DNA from: Bifidobacterium eulemuris
GTDB taxonomy: Bacteria > Actinomycetota > Actinomycetes > Actinomycetales > Bifidobacteriaceae
Direction of reading: 5' to 3'
Assembly (NCBI RefSeq): GCF_014898155.1
Contig: NZ_CP062938.1
Location: 2,356,001-2,420,000 of the forward strand
DNA: 64,000 nucleotides
Shown: positions 41,296-49,790 of the stretch, piece by piece
Layout: every line of letters starts with the position of its first letter
Numbering within the stretch: the stretch's first letter is position 1
Made by a program: the position numbers and the translations under genes
The notes under the pieces: generated by a model
What the model saw: the letters and a program-made list of their open reading frames with translations, nothing else
What the model was told of the DNA's origin: nothing
Databases searched by the model: none

Positions 41296-42498
41296 ATGAA
41301 TGCGCAATCGCAGGTCTCCAACCATGCCGTGAACGGGGAGGGCGTCGATACGCTGGCGAAGCATGCTCCCATTCCGGTCGATCCGGACCTTTCGCCGCGC
41401 GCCAGAGCGCTGTTCGACGCGCTGCATCGGCATTCGGGCGAATTCGCGATGGTCGGCCATCAGGACGAGACGTTCTGCGTGCATGATGATGGCCATGACT
41501 CGGACGTTCTCGCCGTGACCGACGATTATCCCGCGGTATGGGGATTCGATCTCGGGCGAATCGAACTCGGCTGGAATCGGAATATCGACCGCATCCCCTT
41601 CGTGGATATCCGTCAACAGATGCGCCGCGCCTATGACATGGGTGCCGTAGTGACCGTGAGCTGGCACTCGGTCAATCCGATCACGGAGCGGGGATACGGC
41701 GAGAATATGGCACTCGGTTCGGTGACGGCCGTATTGCCGGGCGGGCGATCGCATGACAAATACTGTGAGTGGCTCGACCGGGTGGCGGATTTTCTGGTTT
41801 CGGTGACCGACGAGGATGGAATGCCGATTCCAGTGGTGTTCCGCCCCTATCACGAGCACACGGGTACCTGGTTCTGGTGGTGCCCGGGCTCGTCCATGGA
41901 GACCACCGATACGTCAAGCGACGATTATGCCGCCCTGTGGCGTATGACCGTGGAATACCTGCGCGACGTGCGTGGCCTGCATAATCTGCTGTATGCGTAT
42001 TCCCCCGATCGAAGCCGCATCGATATGTCCTCCACAGCCTCCCGCGAGCATGATTATCTGTTCGGCTACCCGGGCGACGCGTATGTGGACGTGTTGGGGC
42101 TTGACGACTACTGGGACATCGACCAGGATTTGGCCGTCACCTCCCCGGCGGACCGTCACCGTGATCTGACGACGATGCTGACGATGGTCGGAGGGATGTC
42201 CCGTGAGCGGGGGAAACTCGCCGCCGCCACTGAGATCGGATCGCCAAGGGAATTCGCCGCGGCATTCGCCGATGATTCATCCCGCCCTTGGACCGGCTAT
42301 CTGCTGTCTGCGGCGACGTGCAATGAGGACGCCCGACGTGTGTTGTGGTATCTGCCATGGCGAAACTCCGAGGAAGCGGTCGGAACCGGCGCTTATGGCA
42401 CTCCGGCCGTCGGATCCCCATACGCCGCGGATTTCCGTGATTTCGCGCGCGATGGGTTCATGCGTCTTGCCGGGGAAGTGCCGCCGATGTACGAATGA
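41296..42498 (+). CDS. GH26 beta-mannanase/mannosidase, predicted cytoplasmic
   Basis: This is a 400-residue GH26 clan-A hydrolase. The acid/base Glu is in F-R-P-Y-H-E-H-T-G and the nucleophile Glu in A-A-T-E-I-G-S-P; W-H-S-V-N-P and W-F-W-W-C also match the family. GH26 members cleave internal or terminal beta-1,4-mannosidic bonds. The protein lacks a signal peptide, a membrane segment and a carbohydrate-binding module, so it probably shortens imported manno-oligosaccharides rather than extracellular mannan. The start at 41296 has AAAGGAAA upstream; longer in-frame starts reach into the preceding GH36 gene without support. Confidence 0.9.
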   Translation: MNAQSQVSNHAVNGEGVDTLAKHAPIPVDPDLSPRARALFDALHRHSGEFAMVGHQDETFCVHDDGHDSDVLAVTDDYPAVWGFDLGRIELGWNRNIDRIPFVDIRQQMRRAYDMGAVVTVSWHSVNPITERGYGENMALGSVTAVLPGGRSHDKYCEWLDRVADFLVSVTDEDGMPIPVVFRPYHEHTGTWFWWCPGSSMETTDTSSDDYAALWRMTVEYLRDVRGLHNLLYAYSPDRSRIDMSSTASREHDYLFGYPGDAYVDVLGLDDYWDIDQDLAVTSPADRHRDLTTMLTMVGGMSRERGKLAAATEIGSPREFAAAFADDSSRPWTGYLLSAATCNEDARRVLWYLPWRNSEEAVGTGAYGTPAVGSPYAADFRDFARDGFMRLAGEVPPMYE

Positions 42499-42600
42499 CG
42501 TCGGTTCGACCGGATGCTGGCGCGTGATGTGGCAGGGCGCCTGTCCATCAGACGGAACGCGGCGGGCTTGGAGGTCGCGCGCGCGTGTAGGTTATCCTGC

Positions 42601-43635
42601 ATGGCAAAGACATACAAGATCGCCGTGATTCCCGGCGACGGCATCGGCAAGGAAGTCACCCCGTGGGCCCAGCAGGCGCTGGAGAAGGCCGCGCAGGGCG
42701 AGGCTGAGTTCACCTACGAGCATTTCGATCTTGGCGCGGAACGCTATCTGCGTGACGGCGCGATCCTTCCCGAGGATGAGGAGGAGCGCATCAAGACCAA
42801 TGACGCGATTCTGCTGGGCGCGGTCGGCGATCCGCGCATCAAGGCCGGCATTCTGGAACGCGGCCTGTTGCTGAAACTGCGCTTCGATCTGGACCAGTTC
42901 GTGAACCTGCGCCCCTCCAAGCTGTACAAGGGCGTCACCTCGCCGCTTGCCAACCCGGGCGACATCGACTTCGTGGTGGTGCGCGAGGGTACCGAGGGCC
43001 TGTACTGCGGCGCGGGCGGCGCGGTCCGTCGCGACACCCCCCACGAGGTGGCCACCGAGGTGTCCATCAACACGGCATACGGCGTGGAGCGTGTGGTGCG
43101 CTACGCCTTCCAGCTGGCTATGAAGCGCAGGAAGCATGTGACCCTCGTGCACAAGAAGAACGTGCTCGTCAACGCGGGCGACATGTGGCAGCGTCTGGTC
43201 GAGAAGGTCGCCGCCGAATATCCGGAGGTCACGCACGACTACCAGCACATCGACGCGGCCACGATCTTCCTCGTGTCCGATCCGAGCCGTTTCGACGTGA
43301 TCCTCACCGACAACCTCTTCGGCGACATCCTCACTGACGAGGCCGGCGCAGTGGTGGGCGGCGTGGGCTATTCCGCCTCTGGCTGCATCAACGCGACCAA
43401 CGAGTTCCCGTCCATGTTCGAGCCGATCCACGGCTCCGCGCCCGACATCGCCGGGCAGAACAAGGCCAATCCGACCGCCGCGATCCTCTCCGCCGCGATG
43501 CTGCTGCGCCATCTCGGATTCGACGAGGCCGCCGCGAAAATCGACGCGGCCGTGGAAGCGGATATCGAGGAGTTGGGCTCCACGCAGCGTTCCACCGACG
43601 AGGTGGGCCGCGACATCCTCGCCCGCATCGCGTAA
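42601..43635 (+). CDS. leuB: 3-isopropylmalate dehydrogenase (isocitrate/isopropylmalate DH family)
   Basis: This 344-residue NAD-dependent beta-hydroxyacid oxidative decarboxylase begins I-P-G-D-G-I-G-K-E-V. The substrate-loop region L-L-L-K-L-R-F-D-L-D-Q-F-V-N-L-R-P fits isopropylmalate dehydrogenase, and the active site D-N-L-F-G-D-I-L-T-D-E and the nucleotide-binding H-G-S-A-P-D-I-A-G are complete. It catalyses the leucine-pathway step from 3-isopropylmalate to 2-oxo-isocaproate. The start at 42601 lies seven bases after TAGGTT, suggesting a leaderless transcript; no ribosome binding site is seen. A tartrate/isocitrate-type activity cannot be ruled out. It ends before a 20-base-stem terminator. 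Confidence 0.88.
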   Translation: MAKTYKIAVIPGDGIGKEVTPWAQQALEKAAQGEAEFTYEHFDLGAERYLRDGAILPEDEEERIKTNDAILLGAVGDPRIKAGILERGLLLKLRFDLDQFVNLRPSKLYKGVTSPLANPGDIDFVVVREGTEGLYCGAGGAVRRDTPHEVATEVSINTAYGVERVVRYAFQLAMKRRKHVTLVHKKNVLVNAGDMWQRLVEKVAAEYPEVTHDYQHIDAATIFLVSDPSRFDVILTDNLFGDILTDEAGAVVGGVGYSASGCINATNEFPSMFEPIHGSAPDIAGQNKANPTAAILSAAMLLRHLGFDEAAAKIDAAVEADIEELGSTQRSTDEVGRDILARIA

Positions 43636-43707
43636 TGACAAGCGCTGGATGTCGGATGTTGAACGCCGCGCGTTGCGCATAAGACGTTGAATACCGAACA
43701 CGACCAC

Positions 43708-43754
43708 ACGGGAACGGCCGCCATCCCTAGAATCGGGATGGCGGCCGTTCCCGT
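43708..43754 (+). terminator. Strong hairpin terminator after leuB
   Basis: Perfect 20-base arms (43708-43727, 43735-43754; inner part GGAACGGCCGCCATCCC) flank a 7-base loop. Confidence 0.85.
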
Positions 43755-43771
43755 TGCTATGCTGGTGTGCC

Positions 43772-44932
43772 ATGGTTGGTACGACATCTGAACTCGGTGG
43801 GGAAACGACGCGCGCGCGGCGAGGAGAATGCAAAACCCCCGGCGGCAAACTCGTCGCCGTCAGTGTGGATGTCGACGAGGCGGGGCATATGACGTCATGC
43901 CGTATCGATGGCGACTTCTTCATCGAGGGAACGAATGAGGCGTGCGACGCGTTGTTACGAGACCTCGAACGGGCGTTGATTTGCGGAGAACCGGTGGGCG
44001 AAACGATCGCCCGCCATAACGGGGCGCGGCTTGTGGGTACCGACGCACAAGCCATCGAAACCGCGTTCGCACGCGCGACGAACCAGTCGGGATATGTTCA
44101 TGGAACCGCCGGCCATGGAGCCGATGACTCCCGTGGCACGATCGTTCATGACGCGAACGGCTACGATACGAACGCGAGTGATATGTGGAAACGCTGGGAG
44201 GCGTTGGCGCGTGAGCTTGTGGTGGTGCGCGACCATCCGCGCTTGCCGGCCGAGCAGATGGCCATCGACGAACGATGGGCGCGCGAGGTCGCTGCCGGCA
44301 CGCGGCCCGCGACGTTGCGGTTCTGGGAATGGGCCGCGCCATGCGTGGTGATCGGCCGGTTCCAATCCGAACCCGACGAGGTCAATCTCGACGTTGCGCG
44401 CGAACTGGGTTTCTCGGTGGTACGCCGTTGCACCGGCGGCGGCGCCATGTTCATCGAACCGGGCAATACCCTCACCTACTCGCTGTATGCGCCTCTGTGG
44501 TTCGTCGAGGGAATCGACATCGAGGAATCCTATCGTCTGTGCGACCATTGGCTGGTCGAAACCTTGCGTAAATTGAACATCGACGTGCGGTTCAGCGGAT
44601 TGAACGACATCGCCTCACAGTCGGGCAAAATCGGCGGTGCCGCGCAACGGCGGTTCCCGCGGCCTCGTATGGGCTGCGATGGCGCTCTGGAAGATGCCGG
44701 CCGCGGCATGGGCGCGGTGCTGCACCATGTGACGCTCTCCTACGACATCGACGCGCGGAAAATGAGTCGCGTGCTTAACACCAGCCGCGAGAAGATGTCG
44801 GACAAGGCCGTGAAATCCGCCGTGAAACGGGTCGATCCGCTCAAACGCCAGACGGGACTCACCCGTGAGGAACTCGTCGATTACCTGATCGGCGAGTTTG
44901 GTGTGCCTGGCCGCGAAGACGATCTCATATAA
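43772..44932 (+). CDS. Lipoate-protein ligase-like protein with N-terminal accessory domain
   Basis: This is a 386-residue protein. Residues about 25-95 resemble the lipoate-ligase accessory domain (G-G-K-L-V-A-V-S and I-D-G-D-F-F-I-E-G), which in LplA is normally C-terminal. The catalytic BPL/LplA domain follows, with R-R-C-T-G-G-G-A-M-F and the lysine in S-G-K-I-G-G-A-A-Q-R at about 285. It would attach lipoate (or octanoate) to a carrier such as GcvH. The start at 43772 lies eight bases after an extended -10 (TGCTATGCT), so the mRNA may be leaderless. A Gly/Asp/His-rich linker separates the domains. The only visible lipoyl protein is GcvH at 16116. Confidence 0.85.
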   Translation: MVGTTSELGGETTRARRGECKTPGGKLVAVSVDVDEAGHMTSCRIDGDFFIEGTNEACDALLRDLERALICGEPVGETIARHNGARLVGTDAQAIETAFARATNQSGYVHGTAGHGADDSRGTIVHDANGYDTNASDMWKRWEALARELVVVRDHPRLPAEQMAIDERWAREVAAGTRPATLRFWEWAAPCVVIGRFQSEPDEVNLDVARELGFSVVRRCTGGGAMFIEPGNTLTYSLYAPLWFVEGIDIEESYRLCDHWLVETLRKLNIDVRFSGLNDIASQSGKIGGAAQRRFPRPRMGCDGALEDAGRGMGAVLHHVTLSYDIDARKMSRVLNTSREKMSDKAVKSAVKRVDPLKRQTGLTREELVDYLIGEFGVPGREDDLI

Positions 44933-45078
44933 AACGATTGATTCTTGAGTTCGGTGTGGATTTTGGGGCCTTGTCGACAAACGGACACACCAAATTCAAA
45001 ATCGACCTTCATGGATGCGCCGCGATACAATAGGCGGACGGTCTACGCTGACCGATCACGATGAACAAGGACGGTGCG

Positions 45079-45798
45079 ATGAGCATGGAGAAGCCGAACG
45101 CGACTCCTGAGGAGGAGAATCTGCTGCTGCATACCGCGTTGTTCAAACAGGTCTCTCCCGAGGAGGCCGAGGAACTGATTCCTCATCTGCAATCCGCCGT
45201 ATACGACAAGGGCGACTATATCTTTTCCGAAGGCGACACCGATCACCGCATGTATCTGCTGGAAGAGGGGCGTGTGAAGCTGATCCGCCAATCGAACGAC
45301 GAGCGCATTCAGCTGCTGTCCATCCACGCGCCCGGTGAGGTGTTGGGGGAGATTCCGGTATTCGACCCCAGCGGCGGCCCGCGCACCGCCTCCGCGATCG
45401 CGATGAACTACGGCACGCGCGTGGTCTATTTGGAGCGCGAGGCCCTGTTCGCCTGGCTGGATGAGCATCCGCGTGTGGCGGTGGATATGCTGCAGGTGTT
45501 GGCCGGGCGCATGCGGGCCAACAACGAACGCATCTGCGATCTGGTGTTCATGGATGTGCCGGCGCGCTTGGCCAAAACACTGCTGAACCTCGCCTCGCGG
45601 TTCGGCGAGCCGGTCGAAGCCGGATTGAAGGTGCCGCATGATCTCACCCAGGAGGAGATGGCTCAGCTGGTCGGCTCGTCGCGTGAGACGGTGAACAAGG
45701 CGCTGATGGATTTCGCCAACCGCGGTTGGATCGCTCGCGACGGCCGTTCGATCATCATCTACCAGCCCGGCATGCTGATTCGGCGCTCCCGTCGCTGA
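45079..45798 (+). CDS. Crp/Fnr-family transcriptional regulator
   Basis: This 239-residue cytoplasmic regulator has an N-terminal cyclic-nucleotide-binding fold (G-D-Y-I-F-S-E-G-D-T, then G-E-V-L-G-E-I at about 93-99) and a C-terminal Crp-type helix-turn-helix, T-Q-E-E-M-A-Q-L-V-G-S-S-R-E-T-V-N-K-A-L at about 194-213. The ligand pocket keeps G-E but its cAMP-binding arginine is not clearly conserved (P-V-F-D-P-S-G-G-P-R-T-A-S may supply it). The start at 45079 has AAGGAC upstream; ATG 45061 is also in frame. It stands between a lipoate ligase and a PBP gene with no obvious operon partner. Confidence 0.9.
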   Translation: MSMEKPNATPEEENLLLHTALFKQVSPEEAEELIPHLQSAVYDKGDYIFSEGDTDHRMYLLEEGRVKLIRQSNDERIQLLSIHAPGEVLGEIPVFDPSGGPRTASAIAMNYGTRVVYLEREALFAWLDEHPRVAVDMLQVLAGRMRANNERICDLVFMDVPARLAKTLLNLASRFGEPVEAGLKVPHDLTQEEMAQLVGSSRETVNKALMDFANRGWIARDGRSIIIYQPGMLIRRSRR

Positions 45799-45937
45799 AG
45801 TCCCCGCGGCCGATCGGGTCTGTGTCGCCTTTGGCGGTATTCCGGGCTTTCTCCCAGTATTTTTTAGGAGAGTGCGGTTCTTGTGACGATTCGTCGCGAT
45901 GGTGTTTACGGGGGCGGACTTGGTAGAGCGGCCCCTT

Positions 45938-45943
45938 TAGAAT
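45938..45943 (+). promoter_or_regulatory. -10 box TAGAAT of the PBP gene, leaderless arrangement
   Basis: TAGAAT lies seven bases before the ATG at 45951, with no Shine-Dalgarno between. The in-frame ATG at 45942 lies inside the box, so it cannot be the start of this transcript. Confidence 0.5.
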
Positions 45944-45950
45944 GAGCAGC

Positions 45951-48209
45951 ATGCCCAAAGAGAAGTCTGTAACAGTTCATCGCGCGCTCGTACTCATGCT
46001 GACCTATGTCGTGCTTGCCGTGTCCGGCGGTGTGGTGGCCAGTCTGCTGTTCATGCCGGCCGTGTTCGGCGCCAATACCGTGGCCAGGGCCGTCGTGCCG
46101 TCGCTGCAGGTGGAAGGCGTGGACTTCGACGTGACCAGTCTGCCGCAGAAGTCGATTATGTACGCGAACGACGGCACCACGGAGATCGCGCAGTTCTACA
46201 GCCAGAACCGCATCGTCGTGCCGCTGAAGGACATCTCCGAGCCGATGCAGCAGGCCATGGTGGCGCGAGAGGACCGTCGCTTCTGGCAGCATTCCGGCGT
46301 GGACGTGCAGGGCGTGCTCCGCGCGTTCGTGCAGACCTATCTGCTCCGCGGCGCCCAGCAGGGCGGATCCTCGCTGACCCAGCAGTATGTGAAGAACGTG
46401 CTGCTGATGCAGGCGATTGAGGACAACGACCCCATCGCGCAGTACCACGCTTCGGAAGACACCATCGCGCGTAAGATCCGCGAGATGCTTATCGCCGTGC
46501 AGATGGAGAAGACCTACTCCAAGGCGGAGATCCTGCAGGGCTATCTGAACATCGCCCAGTTCGGCATCAACCTGTACGGCGTGGAAACCGCCGCCGAACG
46601 TTACTTCAATACGACGGCCTCCGAACTCAATATCGTGCAGTCGGCCACCATCGCCGCCATCACCAAGAATCCGAGCAACTACGATCCCTCGGTGGAGGAG
46701 AACCAAGCCGAAGCCGAACAGCAGCGCAACATCGTGCTTGATTTGATGCTGCAGGAGGGTTACATCACGCAGGAGGAGCACGACGAGGCGGTGAACACCC
46801 CGCTGGTCGACACGCTCGATATCCAGGACGTGCAGGTGGGCTGCCAGGATGCCGGCGACTACGCCTTCTTCTGCGATTATGTGGTGCACAAAATCGAGAA
46901 CTCCGAGGAATTCGGCGAAACCGCCGAGGAACGAGAGAAGCTGCTCAACGAGGGCGGTCTGACGATTGTGACCACACTGGACGTCGACGCGAACAGCCTG
47001 CTGATGGAGGAGGCCCGCAATACGATTCCCGCGGATGACGCCAGCGGCATGGAAATCGTTATGGCATCGGTCAAACCGGGCACCGGCGAGGTGTTGGGAT
47101 TCGGTATCAACAAAACATACGATGCCACTTCGGACGCGGCTTCGGACCCGACCAAAACCTCCATCAACTATGCGGTGGATATGGTGGACGGCGGCGGAAC
47201 GGGCTTCCCGATCGGATCCTCGTGGAAACCGGTCAACCTGATCGCATGGATGGAGGCGGGGCGCTCGATCAACGAGAACCTGCAGACCACCACACGATAC
47301 GCGCAGTCGGAATTCGACTGCGACGGCTATAACGGCGGTTCGACGATATGGTCGGTGCAGAACGCGTTGAGCAGCGGCACCACGAATCCGGAAAGCCCAT
47401 TCCTGGGCCTGGTGCGTTCGCATAACACCACGCAGGCTTCGATGGGTGCGATCATCGGCCTATGCGCGGTGGCCGACACCGCCACCGAACTGGGCTACCA
47501 CGACGCCTACACGGGATCGACGCTGCAGGAGAGCACCTCGTTCACGCCGTCGATGCTGATCGGCACGGTGAACGTCTCGCCGCTGACCATGGCCAGCATC
47601 TACGCCGTGTACGCCTCCAACGGCGTGCAGTGCGATCCGATCGCTATGACCAAGGTGACCGACAAGAGCGGCAACGACATCGACGTGCCCTCCGCCAACT
47701 GCCATCAGGCGGTTGACCCGGAGATCATCCAGACACTGGCCTACACACTCAACCAGGGCGTGGTCAGATCGGATGGCGCGGGCGGCTCAGCCCAGTTGGA
47801 CAACGGCCGCAAAACCTTCGCGAAAACCGGTACGAACGGCAACACCTATGTGACGACGGGCGGTTTCATTCCCAACGAGATCGCCACCTTCGTGCTCGTC
47901 GGCGACGCGCAGGGCTCGACCGCGATCGAGAACATCTCCATCAACGGCGTATACAACTCGTACTGGGACGGCTCCACCATCGCGGCCCCCGCATGGCGAA
48001 GATTCATGAACGCCTATGCGGAGCGTAAACAGCTGGCCATCGACAACGATTACGGACAGGCGTCGTCGAAGTACACGGCGACCAGCAGCACGGTGACCTC
48101 GATCCAAGGCACCACACAGTCCAGTACGACCAACCGCAGCAACAACAGCAATAGCAACTCGACGACAACCAACTCGACGGACGGCACCACCGACGACCAG
48201 GATGACTGA
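45951..48209 (+). CDS. Class A penicillin-binding protein (GT51 + transpeptidase)
   Basis: This is a 752-residue bifunctional peptidoglycan synthase. One N-terminal membrane helix (about residues 12-38) is followed by a glycosyltransferase 51 domain with R-E-D-R-R-F-W and G-G-S-S-L-T-Q-Q-Y-V. The transpeptidase domain follows, with S-S-W-K as the nucleophile motif, S-H-N as the second motif, and K-T-G-T at about 624. The C-terminus is a Ser/Thr/Asn-rich low-complexity tail of about 60 residues outside the membrane. It builds and crosslinks cell-wall glycan at the outer face. The start is taken at 45951 because TAGAAT seven bases before it indicates a leaderless transcript. Confidence 0.92.
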   Translation: MPKEKSVTVHRALVLMLTYVVLAVSGGVVASLLFMPAVFGANTVARAVVPSLQVEGVDFDVTSLPQKSIMYANDGTTEIAQFYSQNRIVVPLKDISEPMQQAMVAREDRRFWQHSGVDVQGVLRAFVQTYLLRGAQQGGSSLTQQYVKNVLLMQAIEDNDPIAQYHASEDTIARKIREMLIAVQMEKTYSKAEILQGYLNIAQFGINLYGVETAAERYFNTTASELNIVQSATIAAITKNPSNYDPSVEENQAEAEQQRNIVLDLMLQEGYITQEEHDEAVNTPLVDTLDIQDVQVGCQDAGDYAFFCDYVVHKIENSEEFGETAEEREKLLNEGGLTIVTTLDVDANSLLMEEARNTIPADDASGMEIVMASVKPGTGEVLGFGINKTYDATSDAASDPTKTSINYAVDMVDGGGTGFPIGSSWKPVNLIAWMEAGRSINENLQTTTRYAQSEFDCDGYNGGSTIWSVQNALSSGTTNPESPFLGLVRSHNTTQASMGAIIGLCAVADTATELGYHDAYTGSTLQESTSFTPSMLIGTVNVSPLTMASIYAVYASNGVQCDPIAMTKVTDKSGNDIDVPSANCHQAVDPEIIQTLAYTLNQGVVRSDGAGGSAQLDNGRKTFAKTGTNGNTYVTTGGFIPNEIATFVLVGDAQGSTAIENISINGVYNSYWDGSTIAAPAWRRFMNAYAERKQLAIDNDYGQASSKYTATSSTVTSIQGTTQSSTTNRSNNSNSNSTTTNSTDGTTDDQDD

Positions 48210-48292
48210 CGCCGAGGGCTGAGGGTCTGCGCCTCGGACGCGATGGCGCTGGGGCACGGGCGGATCCCATCTTGAGTTGGGTGTGTATTCGA

Positions 48293-48322
48293 CGGGCGTT
48301 CACCGACAGCGGTGAACGCCCG
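48293..48322 (+). terminator. Terminator after the PBP gene
   Basis: Thirteen-base arms CGGGCGTTCACCG and complement flank a 4-base loop (48306-48309), followed by TCTACAAT. Confidence 0.75.
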
Positions 48323-48382
48323 TCTACAATATGTGGGTAGAGGCGTCCGTGCCGAGGCGACGCCATCGAAACGGAGGGCCCA

Positions 48383-49777
48383 ATGACGCAGAACGACCAG
48401 AAGCATGAGAATTTCGATTTTCGGGGTTTCGACGTGCCTGAATTGGAGGCGGTGACGCTGGCCGCCCAGGATGCGGCCGCGAAGAGCGCAAAGAGCTCGA
48501 AAAACTCGAAAGGCCCGAAGGGCGCGAAGACCCGGAGTGGCGGGGAATCATCGCAACACCCGAAGAGCGGGAAGAAAGAGAAGGGTGTGAAGGACGCGAA
48601 ACGGGCGAAAGCCGCAAAGAAGCCGAAGTCGCAGCCGAAATCGGAAAATCCGGATATGAAGGCCGCGCGCTCCGAAAAGCGGGAGAGTGCCGCAGGCGTC
48701 AAACTGTTCGAGCCAATGACCCTGCGCGGCGTGACCATGCGCAACCGCGTGTGGCTGCCCCCGATGGACATGTATTCGGCGTTCGCGCGCGACGGCAAGC
48801 CCACGCCGTTCCACTACCAGCATTACGTGTCCCGTGCGATGGGCGGATTCGGCATGATCATCGTCGAGTCGACCGCCGTCGCGCCTGAGGGACGTATCTC
48901 CCCATGCGACGTGGGTCTGTGGGAGGACGGGCAGATCGAGTCGTGGCGTTGGATCGTCGAGGGCATCAAGGTCGCGGGCGCCGTCCCCGCCATCCAGCTC
49001 AACCATGCCGGTCGCAAAGCCTCCACCGGCTGCTTCGCCGTGGGGTACGACCGCGAAAACGTGCCCGCCGAGGCCGGCGGATGGCCCACGGTGGCACCGT
49101 CGCCCATCCCGTTCGGTTCGTTGGATACGCCGCGTGCCTTGGGGGTGGACGAGATCCACGGCATCGTGACCGCGTTTGCCTATGCTGCCGGGCGTGCGGT
49201 GGCGGCGGGCTTCCAGGCGATCGAACTGCACGCCGCGCATGGCTATCTGATCTCGCAGTTCCTCGATCCGCTGTGCAACGAACGCGACGATGAATACGGC
49301 GGCGACCTGAACGGACGCGCGCGCTTTCTGCTGGAGATCGTGGATGCGGTTCGCGCCGCGATACCGCAGGATATGCCGCTGCTGGTGCGCGTCTCCGCCA
49401 CCGATTGGGCGGCGGGCGGCTGGGATCTGGACCAGACGATCGCGGTGTGCGCCATGATGAAGCGGCATGGCGTGGATTTGGTGGATGTGTCCACCGGCGG
49501 CATCATCGACGGCGTGACGATTCCCGTGAAGGCGAATTACCAGGTGCCGTTCTCCGAGCAGGTGCGTGAGAAGGTCGGGATTCCGGTGACCGCGGTGGGA
49601 TTGATCACCAAGGCGAAGCAGGCGGAGAAGATCCTGCGCGCCGGAGACGCGGACGCCATCGAAATCGGCCGCGCCGCGCTGCGCGACCCCTATTGGCCGA
49701 TGCGCGCCGCCGATAAGCTCGGCGTGCGCGCATCCGACATGCCGTACCCGCCGCAATATCTGCGCGGCACGTACTGA
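48383..49777 (+). CDS. NADH:flavin oxidoreductase (old yellow enzyme family) with Lys-rich N-terminal extension
   Basis: This is a 464-residue protein. Residues 1-105 are a highly charged Lys/Ser/Ala extension with many K-x-x-K steps. The FMN-dependent OYE barrel (about 106-464) follows, beginning V-K-L-F-E-P-M-T-L-R-G-V-T-M-R-N-R-V. YqjM-like landmarks include L-N-H-A-G-R-K-A and L-H-A-A-H-G-Y-L with N-E-R-D-D-E-Y-G-G. The enzyme should reduce alpha,beta-unsaturated carbonyls with NAD(P)H. The extension is real, since GGAGGG lies five bases before the 48383 ATG and the frame is continuous, although later in-frame ATGs exist (for example about residue 92). Its role is unknown; a nucleic-acid or membrane contact is possible. 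Confidence 0.88.
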   Translation: MTQNDQKHENFDFRGFDVPELEAVTLAAQDAAAKSAKSSKNSKGPKGAKTRSGGESSQHPKSGKKEKGVKDAKRAKAAKKPKSQPKSENPDMKAARSEKRESAAGVKLFEPMTLRGVTMRNRVWLPPMDMYSAFARDGKPTPFHYQHYVSRAMGGFGMIIVESTAVAPEGRISPCDVGLWEDGQIESWRWIVEGIKVAGAVPAIQLNHAGRKASTGCFAVGYDRENVPAEAGGWPTVAPSPIPFGSLDTPRALGVDEIHGIVTAFAYAAGRAVAAGFQAIELHAAHGYLISQFLDPLCNERDDEYGGDLNGRARFLLEIVDAVRAAIPQDMPLLVRVSATDWAAGGWDLDQTIAVCAMMKRHGVDLVDVSTGGIIDGVTIPVKANYQVPFSEQVREKVGIPVTAVGLITKAKQAEKILRAGDADAIEIGRAALRDPYWPMRAADKLGVRASDMPYPPQYLRGTY

Positions 49778-49790
49778 TTCGTAAGGCGAC

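Noticed and set aside
20553..42498. The mannan region as part of a prophage or integrative element
   Set aside because: No integrase, recombinase, tRNA boundary or attachment repeat was seen at its edges. The genes are metabolic and ordered in regulated operons.
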